Of a stretch of DNA of 50,649 bases, positions 34,348 through 42,361 are shown in pieces (within the stretch, counting starts at the first letter, position 1; each line of letters opens with the position of its first letter). The stretch is from the NCBI GenBank assembly GCA_964432995.1, contig CAYSPU010000005.1, forward strand, positions 1 through 50,649, written 5' to 3'. The translations under genes were made by a program, and so were the position numbers. The notes beneath the pieces are model-generated. The model saw nothing but the letters and a program-made list of their open reading frames with translations, did no database searches and was not told where the DNA came from. Source of the stretch: CAYSPU01 sp964432995 (GTDB lineage: Bacteria; Verrucomicrobiota; Verrucomicrobiia; Limisphaerales; JAHDYP01).

Positions 34348-35135
34348 GCCTTGCTCTCCAGCCCCTTCTTCCGCAACCGGATCAACATGCCATCCAGCGC
34401 TGCCCGAGTCTCTGCGGCTGGCCGTTGCGGCAATCGGCTGACCTCGTGTGCGGCCTGCAATTCGCCGCGCAGGCGCTGGTACTCCGCCTCATGGAAGCCG
34501 ATGTCGCTATCCTGAAGCGTGGATTTCTCAGGGCCAGCCAACTTTCGCGCCACCAGATCGGCGATGTAGGGCAATCGGAAGTCCGCGTTCAATGTGACGA
34601 GGTTCGCCTCGACTTCGCCGGTGCGCATGAGGTGAATCCCGGTGAGCAGCACGCGATAGACGTAGAGCAGGGGTTTCACCCGGCGCGGAGATTCCTTCAG
34701 GAACAGCTTCCACTGGGTTTCGGCGAAACCGAAGTAGTGGTGGGAATGGTGCTGGGTGATGCAGCCCTTTGCAATTCCCTGCAGCTCTGCGTGCTCCGGC
34801 GTCGTGTGAACAATGAGGGGCGAGTAAAGCTGCTCCAGCACGTACCCGTTCTTCTTGAGGAGCAGACCGAAGAACTTCCGCACGTCATGGCTAACGATGT
34901 CCATTTCGAGCCCTTCGATGATACGCGAGTCCTCGATCGTCTCATCACGAACGTCCAGGCCGATGACCTTTTCGAGCGGCAGCACATGCGCACCGCGCAG
35001 ATCAACATCCGAGTCCGGCGACGGAAAGCCGTAAAGGTGCGCGCCGCTGATGGTGGCGAACAGCAGCGGATACGGCTGCGCCTCGACGATCCGATGGAGG
35101 CGTGGTTCACTCGAATGGGCTTGGGGCGTCTTCAT
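34344..35135 (-). CDS. RlaP-type nucleotidyltransferase B (PF10127)
   Basis: This 263-residue protein has the DNA polymerase beta-type nucleotidyltransferase signature SGAHLYGFPSPDSDVDLRG (residues 30-48), with catalytic Asp residues at 43 and 45. Helical regions typical of the RlaP family follow (IVSHDVRKFFGLLLKKNGYV and LKESPRRVKPLLYVYRVLL). RlaP proteins are RNA-ligase-associated nucleotidyltransferases, proposed to act on RNA ends in repair. It overlaps its upstream paralogue and the downstream pnkp start by 4 bp each, so the three are translationally coupled. No damage is visible. Confidence 0.85.
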   Translation of the reverse strand: MKTPQAHSSEPRLHRIVEAQPYPLLFATISGAHLYGFPSPDSDVDLRGAHVLPLEKVIGLDVRDETIEDSRIIEGLEMDIVSHDVRKFFGLLLKKNGYVLEQLYSPLIVHTTPEHAELQGIAKGCITQHHSHHYFGFAETQWKLFLKESPRRVKPLLYVYRVLLTGIHLMRTGEVEANLVTLNADFRLPYIADLVARKLAGPEKSTLQDSDIGFHEAEYQRLRGELQAAHEVSRLPQRPAAETRAALDGMLIRLRKKGLESKA

Positions 35136-36052
35136 TGTACCATCTGCTTCCGCCCTTTGAGGAGAACGTGGTTCGCGGCTTCGTAGTCGGGGCGTTCGGG
35201 TAGTGTGGTTGCTGCCAGCGCACGATCAAAGTCACGGTGCAGTTCCTTACGCCAGGCGTCCACATCGGCCCACGACATTTCACCACGCTTGACCGCGAGC
35301 AAGCGGTCGCGGTGTGCCTCGACGCGCACGGGAACGCGGGCCTCGCGCAACGTCGCAGCCCCGGTGAGCAGCAGGCGCAGCAAGTGCATGGCGTGCTTCC
35401 AGCGCACTTCGCCACTGTTGCGCAGATCGCGCTCAATCTTCTTGAACTGGGACATCGCGTAGCCGTTGAACGTCTGGAAAATCATCTGCGACAGGAAACA
35501 CTGGCGCATGGATAGGATTTCCTCACCCAGCGGTGTGATCTTCTCAACCATCGGCGAGTAGAGACACTCCAGGATGTTCGGGTTCGCCTTGAGCGCCATC
35601 GTCAGAAACTTCTGCAATTCCCAGTAGCAGCTCTGCGTCGCGTTGTCCTCGAACTGCTCCGGCGCGCCGAAAAGCGACCATTGCAGCTCGGCGGGCGCGA
35701 GGTAGATGCCCCGCCGGTCTGTATCGGACTCGTCATTGTCCAGCCCGTAGGCACGCGAGCCCACGACGCAGCGGTAGAGGATGAACTGCTCCAGGTCAAA
35801 GTCACCAGCGGGCGATCTCGCGCCGGGAAGACGGTCCTTGAAGTGCTTTAAGACATCCAGTTGCTCGCGGGTGAATGAAGCCTCAAAGCCATCGGGGAAG
35901 CGTACAAGGAAGCGCTCGCCTTCCACTGCCGGAGTGCGTGTTACGACACCGACGGCACCACGCGGATGCACCAGGGAGTCGTTCGTTCCCCGCACTTCGA
36001 TCAGGCAGACAACCTGCGTGCCCGCGAAGATGTTGTCCGGCTGGTGAGGCAT
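35132..36052 (-). CDS. RlaP-type nucleotidyltransferase A (PF10127)
   Basis: From the ATG at 36052 (MPHQPDNIFAG) the protein has 306 residues. The first 75 form a separate beta-rich domain (VVCLIEVRGTNDSLVHPRGA and GERFLVRFPDGFEASFTRE), absent from paralogue B. The nucleotidyltransferase signature VVGSRAYGLDNDESDTDRRG is at about 96-115, with Asp residues at 110 and 112. The C-terminal helices include RDLRNSGEVRWKHAMHLLRL. A longer frame from 36211 runs through the hen1 remnant. It overlaps the next gene by 4 bp. It is intact and likely belongs with Hen1-Pnkp RNA repair. Confidence 0.87.
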   Translation of the reverse strand: MPHQPDNIFAGTQVVCLIEVRGTNDSLVHPRGAVGVVTRTPAVEGERFLVRFPDGFEASFTREQLDVLKHFKDRLPGARSPAGDFDLEQFILYRCVVGSRAYGLDNDESDTDRRGIYLAPAELQWSLFGAPEQFEDNATQSCYWELQKFLTMALKANPNILECLYSPMVEKITPLGEEILSMRQCFLSQMIFQTFNGYAMSQFKKIERDLRNSGEVRWKHAMHLLRLLLTGAATLREARVPVRVEAHRDRLLAVKRGEMSWADVDAWRKELHRDFDRALAATTLPERPDYEAANHVLLKGRKQMVQ

Positions 36053-36053
36053 G

Positions 36054-36308
36054 CTACGCCCGTTCAAATATCCCCATCTGCGTCGGGGCCCGGCCCTCGC
36101 CAGCTGGGCCGCGCCGGTTGCGCACCAGTCCCACCGGGTCGATGTCAAGCAGCAGCGCGGCGGTACACCGCTCGTTTGTCGCTTCCGGGTAGAGTACGTG
36201 CGCCCGTCCAAAACTCAGCTCGACCGAGTGGACGCGGGCCGGATGTTTCCGCAACAAATGCCCCAGATCAGTGGCTGGTTGAAAAGTCGTTGTGATCGTC
36301 AGGAGCAC
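36054..36308 (-). pseudogene. hen1: Hen1 RNA 2'-O-methyltransferase, internally deleted
   Basis: From GTG at 36308 the frame reads VLLTITTTFQPATDLGHLLR, then HPARVHSVELSFGRAHVLYP and TAALLLDIDPVGLVRNRRGP, which is the N-terminal domain of bacterial Hen1. After GPAGEG it passes in frame to RAPTQMGIFERA and stops. That ending resembles the Hen1 C-terminus (P-T-Q-M-x-V/I-F) as I know it. About 370 residues are missing, including the entire methyltransferase core. The gene lies 1 bp before RlaP A. Only 84 residues remain, so 3'-terminal 2'-O-methylation cannot be carried out by this product. Confidence 0.82.
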
Positions 36309-36398
36309 GCGCTGTTTGTAGCGATTCTTGCGTCCTGGCGCAACGGGGAGCGCTGGGCGCACACCGAATTGGAGAAGATAGCGGGACTGCGCCCCTGA

Positions 36399-36653
36399 TC
36401 AGCCCGGTCGATGCCAGATGCACTGGCCGTCCCGGTAAACCTCGCGGACCCGGTGGAACGGAATCCGCCGCGCCTGACCTGATTCGTCCAACACTTCAAA
36501 CACGCGCCGCTCGCCTTCGGGGAAGCTGATCTCCCGGAAGGCAACCTGGTGGGTCGTGCCCTCGACGCGGTCAAGAAATCCGATCTCGAACTGACCGGTG
36601 CCGAACTTCGGGTCGTGTCGGATGCGGGCCAGCAGTTCGTGGATCGGTTGCAT
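36399..36653 (-). CDS. MJ1316/DUF504 RNA-end recognition domain protein
   Basis: From the ATG at 36653 (MQPIHELLARIRHDPKFGTG) the protein has 84 residues and is a single DUF504 domain. Motifs include FEIGFLDRV, VAFREISFPEGE and the ending IPFHRVREVYRDGQCIWHRP. This domain is proposed to recognise cyclic phosphate or similar RNA termini and is found with Hen1-Pnkp-RlaP repair genes. It lies 90 bp upstream of hen1 on the same strand, at the head of the repair operon. It looks intact. The longer frame to 36932 is unlikely. Confidence 0.85.
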   Translation of the reverse strand: MQPIHELLARIRHDPKFGTGQFEIGFLDRVEGTTHQVAFREISFPEGERRVFEVLDESGQARRIPFHRVREVYRDGQCIWHRPG

Positions 36654-36685
36654 GACGGCTACTCCAGGTCGGGCAACTGGGCTCG

Positions 36686-36913
36686 TCATCGACGGGACGA
36701 CTGCTTGCGTGAGGCAATGATGGCTCCGGCCACCCCTGCCCCGAGGGATAGCCCGGTGCCGATGGTCAACAGCACCAGTGGACCGCTGGCCGTCCCCACG
36801 GCAAGAAAGACCACGCATCCTCCAAAACACACGGCGTTGATGGCCAGAAGTGCGACCCTCAGCGGGAACATCCAGTCCCGCCAGGACGTGCTCCTCATTG
36901 CAGGTGCGTTCAT
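36686..36913 (-). CDS. Small two-TM membrane protein, unknown
   Basis: From ATG at 36913 (MNAPAMRSTSWRDWMFPLRV) the 75-residue product has two membrane segments (ALLAINAVCFGGCVVFLAVG and VLLTIGTGLSLGAGVAGAII) and a basic C-terminus (RKQSSRR). It lies 32 bp upstream of DUF504 on the same strand. No family is recognised. It might be a partner of the repair operon, but nothing other than position suggests this. Confidence 0.5.
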   Translation of the reverse strand: MNAPAMRSTSWRDWMFPLRVALLAINAVCFGGCVVFLAVGTASGPLVLLTIGTGLSLGAGVAGAIIASRKQSSRR

Positions 36914-37027
36914 GTCTAATCTCTCCACCCATCCGGCGCTCCGGTCAACCCATCCAGAACCCCTTGCGGTGGGAGACACCGAGCACCTTGCGGCAAGCCG
37001 TGCAGTTGGGGGCCGGGAAAGCCTGGC

Positions 37028-37498
37028 TCACTGTCCAGCACGGCCCACTGCGAGGAGGAAGCTCACCGCGAAAAGGGCGACGCCTGCAAAGCCGAGAAAC
37101 GCGGCCAGGGCCACGCGCCAAGGCGTCAACCCCGCCTTGACCGCGAGTTCATCCAGGAACCGGCACCGTCGGGCAAGGTGAACGCCGGTTGAAAACGCAT
37201 CAGGTTGGGAGTCGGGATAGGTGGCAACCCGTGACTCGAAATAGGGAACGATTCGGCAAACAAACCCCTCCTTGATGTTCCGAAGAAGGCCGTACCACCC
37301 GAACAAGACGACGGCAGCCGCGCAAAGGAGGAAGAAAACGATACTGAGGACGCCTGGTTCCTCCAGGACCCATTCCCCATAGAGCCAGCAGCCAGCGACG
37401 GGTATTGCCAGGAACAGCGCGGCGTAAACCAAGCACGCTACGAATTGCGCGAACCACCGGCGCAGGCACTTGAATGGTTGATCGCCGACGTATCGCAT
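37028..37498 (-). CDS. Hypothetical membrane protein
   Basis: From ATG at 37498 (MRYVGDQPFKCLRRWFAQFV) the 156-residue protein has two N-terminal helices (VACLVYAALFLAIPVAGCWL and LSIVFFLLCAAAVVLFGWYG), a soluble middle (RIVPYFESRVATYPDSQPDA) and a C-terminal helix (VALAAFLGFAGVALFAVSFL). It is 31 bp downstream of another small membrane protein gene on the same strand. The frame is open upstream to 37600, but that part overlaps the neighbour. No family is recognised. Confidence 0.6.
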   Translation of the reverse strand: MRYVGDQPFKCLRRWFAQFVACLVYAALFLAIPVAGCWLYGEWVLEEPGVLSIVFFLLCAAAVVLFGWYGLLRNIKEGFVCRIVPYFESRVATYPDSQPDAFSTGVHLARRCRFLDELAVKAGLTPWRVALAAFLGFAGVALFAVSFLLAVGRAGQ

Positions 37499-37529
37499 GT
37501 CAGCCGTCAGGCGGTCGGCACTAACCTGA

Positions 37530-37787
37530 TCATTGAGCCTTCTTGCGAACCAGATAGGCCGCAAACGAAAACAGGCCCGAGAACCGGTAGCTCGGATCAA
37601 CGTAGTGCCCGATGACGTAGAAAGCGAAGTAGTAGGCGCGACAGAAACCCCAAATCGTCAAAGCCAACAGCAGCGCGGTCTTTAACGTGGCAGTCTCGGC
37701 CAGCAGCAGCACTGCCGACCCCAAGCCGAGCGCCAGAAAAAGCCCACCCTTCAGCCAAATCAGTCGGTGGCTCTGGATGTCTCTCAT
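37530..37787 (-). CDS. Small hypothetical membrane protein
   Basis: The 85-residue protein has two or three membrane segments (GGLFLALGLGSAVLLLAETA, TALLLALTIWGFCRAYYFAF) and ends FSFAAYLVRKKAQ. It lies upstream of and co-directional with the membrane protein at 37028-37498. I do not recognise a family; conservation of such a protein in related genomes is assumed, not checked. Confidence 0.6.
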   Translation of the reverse strand: MRDIQSHRLIWLKGGLFLALGLGSAVLLLAETATLKTALLLALTIWGFCRAYYFAFYVIGHYVDPSYRFSGLFSFAAYLVRKKAQ

Positions 37788-37862
37788 GGCTGGATTTCGT
37801 TAAGGGAATGGTCATCCACAGCGGCAGAACTCCCCTGCTTTCGGAACGTCAGAGCGGCGCAT

Positions 37863-39695
37863 TCACGGTTTCACCAGGTGTCCCGAGTAAGGTGTCGTGC
37901 CGCCGCTGCCACGTTCCACGGTGCGCGTTTCGGCACCCCGCGTCTCGCGGATCAGGGTCTGGAACGGATCGTCGTTGAAACAGACCTCGGCGAAAAAGGC
38001 GAACACGGAAGACTCCTCATTCACAAACATCGGCGCGAGTTTGCCCGCCGTCGTCGTGTAGCTGAAACCGCCTAGAACTTCGTTCCGCCCTCCCAGACTG
38101 GTTCTGAGCAGGGTTCCGCCGCGTTCGGTCTTGTAGCCAAGAATCCACACGGCGCCCCCGACATTCGACAGGTGGGTGCCTTCGTTCTCGATGTTCAGTT
38201 GCCGCGCCCAAAGGCGCTGGCCCTTGACCCGCAGATCATGCGTAACTACGTCCTCCAGGAAGATGTCGTTGCCCACAGCGTTGGCCGTGAAGGTCAGCGG
38301 GCAGTCTGAGACGCTGCGCAGGACGACCTGGCGCGGCGTATTGACTTCCAGCCCACCGTGGATGGCGGCGAAGTGCTCAAGGTGGAACGGTTCTTGGCTC
38401 GCCCCGGCCAGCCGAAAGTCGGGCTTCAGCCCTTTCCCGTAGTTCACCATGCCACCCAGCCCCACAACCCGTTTCACGGAGCCGGGGACCGTGACGGTCT
38501 TCAGCAAACGGTAGCTCCCCGGCAGAAAGACGGTGCTGGTCCCAGAATCCATCGCCTTCTGGATGGCAGCCGACGAATCCGCGTTCCCCGACGGATCGGC
38601 ACCGAGATCATCCCCGTTTACCCACGCTGATGGGGGCTCCCAAGTGATCGCCGGTGTTTCCTTCACCGGCAGACGCAGCGAGGTTGGCGGGGAGGGAAAG
38701 GGACTCGTGGTCGGCTGCGAGCAGTATTCCTGGATGGTTGGCCCTTCACTGCCAGGCCGATCCGGCCCCGTGACCCGGTAGGCGGCGGCGAAGTCCGGGG
38801 TCTGAATGTCCGCCAGGGCACGCCCGTAACCCGTCGTCCGAATGTCCCGCAGAAAGATGCGCCCGCCATTGTAGTTCACGATGGCCGGGGCACTGGACGC
38901 GCCGCCGTGTCCTTTGAGTGTGGCCTCCAGCAAACAGAGATGGCCGTAGGTCGCCAGGGCCGGAACTGAGTTCTCGCTCGTCAGACGCCGGATGCTGATG
39001 GGCTGGCCGGTGTTCTCGAAGCCGATCTGCCGCTGGCCGCGCAAAGCGATGTTCTCGAAGACCTGGCTGTTGACGGCGTGGCCCGTGGCGATCCCGACGC
39101 GAAAGCCAATTACCTCGCAGTTCCTGACCAGCAGCGGGCCGTTCATGTCCCTGTGCCCGAGGTCCAACCCCACTGCACCGCTCCCGTCTCCGGCGATGAA
39201 CCGGCACTCGCGCACTGCGCCTGAGTTGTTCGAGTAGAACTGCAACGCGGTGGCCCCTGGGTTGGCAGCACCCACATCAAACGTCAGGTTCTCCACGTAG
39301 TTATGAAACCAATCGGCGGAGCCAAAACCGCCGCACCACATGATGGCCTGGGGTTTGGCGGCGTCGGTGAAACAGCCATCCTTGAGCCGTAGAATCGTGC
39401 TGTCGCGCTCCTCGCCGCGCAGCATCGTCATTCCCCAGTTGTCCCTGTCGTTCCACCGCTTGGGCCATGTCAAGGTCCGGGACACCAAATACGTCCCCTT
39501 GGGGAAAAGGAGCACGCGGTGCCGTCCCGTGTTCTCGTTGATGGCCCGTTGCACGGCTTCGGTGTCGTCCGCCACCCCATCCCCCTTCGCGTGGTAGGGA
39601 GCCTGACGGACGTTTATGACAAACGGGCTCGCGGGATACCGTTGCTCCTCGGCTGCGCAGCGCACTTGAAGGAAGACACCGTGCGACAGTGACAA
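37863..39695 (-). CDS. Pectate-lyase-like right-handed beta-helix protein, 5' end unclear
   Basis: The 610-residue protein has the Pectate_lyase_3 (PF12708) start INVRQAPYHAKGDGVADDTE with AVQRAINE, repeated later (WVNGDDLGADPSGNADSSAA, IQKAMDSG), so there are two beta-helix modules. Right-handed helix rungs follow each. The start is a TTG at 39695. In-frame sequence before it (SKWLRFICALSLSHG) looks like part of a signal peptide that would begin earlier, yet no ATG exists before a TAG about 70 bp upstream. The 5' end may be damaged. It probably acts on polysaccharides outside the cell. The active site is not clear. Confidence 0.75.
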   Translation of the reverse strand: MSLSHGVFLQVRCAAEEQRYPASPFVINVRQAPYHAKGDGVADDTEAVQRAINENTGRHRVLLFPKGTYLVSRTLTWPKRWNDRDNWGMTMLRGEERDSTILRLKDGCFTDAAKPQAIMWCGGFGSADWFHNYVENLTFDVGAANPGATALQFYSNNSGAVRECRFIAGDGSGAVGLDLGHRDMNGPLLVRNCEVIGFRVGIATGHAVNSQVFENIALRGQRQIGFENTGQPISIRRLTSENSVPALATYGHLCLLEATLKGHGGASSAPAIVNYNGGRIFLRDIRTTGYGRALADIQTPDFAAAYRVTGPDRPGSEGPTIQEYCSQPTTSPFPSPPTSLRLPVKETPAITWEPPSAWVNGDDLGADPSGNADSSAAIQKAMDSGTSTVFLPGSYRLLKTVTVPGSVKRVVGLGGMVNYGKGLKPDFRLAGASQEPFHLEHFAAIHGGLEVNTPRQVVLRSVSDCPLTFTANAVGNDIFLEDVVTHDLRVKGQRLWARQLNIENEGTHLSNVGGAVWILGYKTERGGTLLRTSLGGRNEVLGGFSYTTTAGKLAPMFVNEESSVFAFFAEVCFNDDPFQTLIRETRGAETRTVERGSGGTTPYSGHLVKP

Positions 39696-39793
39696 CGCGC
39701 AGATGAACCTGAGCCATTTAGATCGAAGTGATCGCCAACGAGTGTTCCCCTAGTCCAGCGCTGCCGCAAGTGCGGGATGAAACGAGCCCTGGT

Positions 39794-40461
39794 TTAGGTT
39801 CTGGGAGGAATCGCACGTATAGTCGCGACCGCACGGCCTGCCGAACTGAGGCTAGCCCATGACTTGGATTGAAGGACGGTCAACGAGTCGTCGGCGCGTC
39901 TAAGAGTTCTTTCACCCGCAGTTCGTACGCACAGCCCGGCAAGAGACCGCCCCCCATCACGATCGTCAGGATGACTTTGTCCAAATAGGCTCGGTTCGCC
40001 ATGAAACGGACCAGAACATGTCCAGGCTTGGGGTGTTGTTCCTGGCGGCAGGGAGGCTTTCTCAACGATGCTGATACCCGGATGGTCCTTGGCCATGTAG
40101 CCGCGCTGCTGGCCGAACCGGAACAGCATTCCGATAGTGGCTCGGTAGTTGTTCTGGGTTCTGGGGGACACCTTGAGAGAGTGCAGGAAGCTGTCGACTT
40201 CAGATGGCGTCACGTTCGCCAGTGGACCACGAAAAGCTGCTGAGACGCGTTCGAGACGGAGTCTGAGGTCGCGCAGATGCAGCGCCGAACGGCCATTCTG
40301 CTCCTTGTACGCCAGCAAGTCTTTGACGACCTCGGAAACGCGCTTCGGCTGAATGACCGCCTGCTGCTGCCGTGCTGCGTGCGCCTGCGCTGCCTCCAAG
40401 ACCGTTGTCTGACCACCGAAGAACCGCGCTTGATGCGGACAGGGAAACGCACCCGCTTCAT
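39794..40461 (-). pseudogene. Tyrosine-type integrase remnant
   Basis: An intact start, MKRVRFPVRIKRGSS (40461), is followed after a frame change by the core-binding (SAM-like) domain. This contains QPKRVSEVVKDLLAYKEQNG, LRLRLERVSAAFRGPLANVT and the motif VSPRTQNNYRATIGMLFRFG, then KDHPGISIVEKASL. The sequence then degrades and no catalytic R...HxxR...Y domain follows. The insert between the start and the core-binding domain is also shorter than expected for this integrase type. It lies about 125 bp from the 3' end of a tRNA-Gly gene, the classical site for such integrases. Confidence 0.75.
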
Positions 40462-40584
40462 GGCCGCTCCGAGGGGGTTGGAACCGGCGCTAAAGCAGGT
40501 GCAAAGATGTCAGGAAACTGTCAGGAATGCCCCTTCGAGAAAGGCGGAACCTCTGTAAGTCGTTGGTGTTTAGGCTGGAGGAAA

Positions 40585-40661
40585 TGGAGCGAGCGAAGGG
40601 ATTCGAACCCTCGACATTCACCTTGGCAAGGTGACGCTCTACCAGGCTGAGCTACGCTCGC
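40585..40661 (-). tRNA. tRNA-Gly (anticodon GCC)
   Basis: The minus strand folds as a complete tRNA: acceptor GCGAGCG/CGCTCGC, D arm GCTC-AGCCTGGTA-GAGC, anticodon arm TCACC-TTGCCAA-GGTGA with anticodon GCC, variable ATGTC, T arm GAGGG-TTCGAAT-CCCTT, discriminator T and an encoded CCA at the 3' end (40585-40587). The 3' end points toward the integrase remnant at 40461. A 67-codon frame over this gene is a translation of the tRNA and not a protein. Confidence 0.97.
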
Positions 40662-40824
40662 TTCCAGTTGCCGCACCGAAGCTCGGGCCGGAAGCAGCCG
40701 CCGGACCTGACTCGCGCTTCCCAACGCCGCTTCTGCGCGGACGGGCGAGAATGTGGAGGATCCGAGGGCGAAATCAAGCTGTTTTCACGCCGGTTTCCTT
40801 GTGACTTTGGGCCGCGAGCTGAGT

Positions 40825-41421
40825 ATGCATGGTGGGACGCGCGAAGAGTCTGTGGATCCAAACGGCGACGAGAGAGCGATGCTCCGGGTGCGGGACGGCC
40901 AGGTCGAGAGCCTGACCGAACTGTATGCCCGTCATCGGACGCCGCTCTACAACTTCTTCGTGCGTGTGACGGGAAACGCGCACCTGAGCGAAGATCTGGT
41001 GCAAGATGTGTTCTTGCGCATGCTGAAGTACCGTCACACGTACAAGGAGGGGAGCCGGTTTGCGACGTGGATGTACCGGATCGCCAGGAACGCCCACCAC
41101 GATGCCTGGCGGAAAGGGCGACGCGAGTCGGCAGTGGCGACCGAGGACCTGGTGGAGAACGAGTCATTGTGGAGTGCCGAGCCGGCGCCAGATGGGGAGG
41201 CGAGCAAGAACCAGGAGATCGCGTGGCTGCAGGGGGCGCTGGCGGCGCTGTCCTTGGAATCGCGTGAGGTGCTTGTGCTCAGCCGCTTCCAAGGGCTGAA
41301 GTATGACGAGATTGCCCGGGTGCTCGACTGCCGGGTCGGGGCGGTGAAGATGCGGGTGCACCGGGCGATGCTGGAGCTGCGGGAGAGGTTCTCCGCGCTG
41401 GCGGGAAAGGAGACGGTATGA
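40825..41421 (+). CDS. ECF RNA polymerase sigma factor
   Basis: From ATG at 40825 the protein has 198 residues. Region 2 is seen in LTELYARHRTPLYNFFVRVT, SEDLVQDVFLRMLKYRHTYK and FATWMYRIARNAHHDAWRKG. Region 4 is seen in LSLESREVLVLSRFQGLKYD followed by EIARVLDCRVGAVKMRVHRA. These are typical of group IV sigma factors. Its stop overlaps the start of the zinc-finger anti-sigma gene (ATGA at 41418), so the pair is coupled. A frame from 40753 or a GTG at 40801 is an alternative start. It probably directs expression of its own operon, with the DUF4097 genes. Confidence 0.92.
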   Translation: MHGGTREESVDPNGDERAMLRVRDGQVESLTELYARHRTPLYNFFVRVTGNAHLSEDLVQDVFLRMLKYRHTYKEGSRFATWMYRIARNAHHDAWRKGRRESAVATEDLVENESLWSAEPAPDGEASKNQEIAWLQGALAALSLESREVLVLSRFQGLKYDEIARVLDCRVGAVKMRVHRAMLELRERFSALAGKETV

Positions 41422-42248
41422 ACTGCGAGCGAGCGATGGAACTCATTGCCGATTCCCTCGCGGGGAGTCTGGAAGAGGCAGCGCGCGCGGATCTGGATGC
41501 GCATCTCGAGGTGTGTGCTGCTTGTCGGGACGAGCAGCGGAATCTGGGTGACCTCTGGGCCAGGCTGGCGCGGTTGCCCGAAGCCGAGCTGGGTCCGGAG
41601 GCGGACGACCGATTCCGGGCCATGCTGGAGGCGTATCGGGCCGGCCTGGCCGGCACGGAGGAGGAGAGCGGGCTGCGTCCCGCCCTGGCGGATCGGATTC
41701 GAGGGTTGTGGCCGGGTTGGCCGGCGTGGCAGTTCGCGATCGTTCTGGTGCTCTTTGCCAGCGGCGTGCTCCTCGGGTGGGGGCTGCGGCCGCGCGGGCA
41801 CGAGGCGAGCGCGGTCAGCGGGGCCGAGGTGGCGATGCTGCGCCAGGAAGTGCTGAACCTGAAAGAGCAGATGGCGCTGGCCCTGCTGGAGCAGAAGTCC
41901 GTGAGCGAACGGTTGCGCGGAGTGGAGTGGACGACGCGATTGGAGCAGCCCGGCGACGAGATCCTCGGCGCCCTGCTGCGCGCTCTGGAGGCCGATCCGA
42001 ATGTCAATGTGCGCCTGGCCGCGGTGGAGGCGCTGGGGCCGTATGCACGGCAGGCAGGCGTCAGGAGGGCGCTGCTGAGTTCGTTGTCGCGTCAGCCGTC
42101 TCCGCTGGTTCAGGTGGAACTGATCCACCTGTTGGTGGAGATGGACGAAAAGGAATCCGTGCCCGTCTTGAGGTCATTGATGGAGAGGGGGGACACCGAC
42201 GCGACGGTGCGCGAGCGGGCCAGGTGGGGCCTGGCGCAGCTCGGCTAG
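41418..42248 (+). CDS. Zinc-finger anti-sigma factor with HEAT-like C-terminus
   Basis: The 276-residue protein has an N-terminal anti-sigma zinc finger (C3, H29, C33 and C36 in DAHLEVCAACRDEQ), one membrane helix (about 102-122, WQFAIVLVLFASGVLLGWGL) and a coiled coil (LRQEVLNLKEQMALALLEQK). The C-terminal 100 residues form HEAT-like repeats (LLRALEADPNVNVRLAAVEA, VQVELIHLLVEMDEKESVPV). The zinc finger should bind the sigma factor in the cytoplasm, and the repeats lie beyond the membrane as a possible sensor. It is translationally coupled to the sigma gene. The HEAT part is unusual for anti-sigma factors outside this phylum, as far as I know. Confidence 0.87.
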   Translation: MNCERAMELIADSLAGSLEEAARADLDAHLEVCAACRDEQRNLGDLWARLARLPEAELGPEADDRFRAMLEAYRAGLAGTEEESGLRPALADRIRGLWPGWPAWQFAIVLVLFASGVLLGWGLRPRGHEASAVSGAEVAMLRQEVLNLKEQMALALLEQKSVSERLRGVEWTTRLEQPGDEILGALLRALEADPNVNVRLAAVEALGPYARQAGVRRALLSSLSRQPSPLVQVELIHLLVEMDEKESVPVLRSLMERGDTDATVRERARWGLAQLG

Positions 42249-42361
42249 CCGGGAAATCTCACGATGGCTGAGTGCACGAGATCTCCGGGCTCCGTCGCCG
42301 TGATGTTGCCGAATGCCCTGCAACAGCGGCGCCTGGGCACCCAGTGGAAAGGCCAAGAGAG

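Noticed and set aside
40521..40724. 67-codon frame containing VAQPGRASPCQGECRGFESL
   Set aside because: This is the translation of the tRNA-Gly gene, a well-known false protein.
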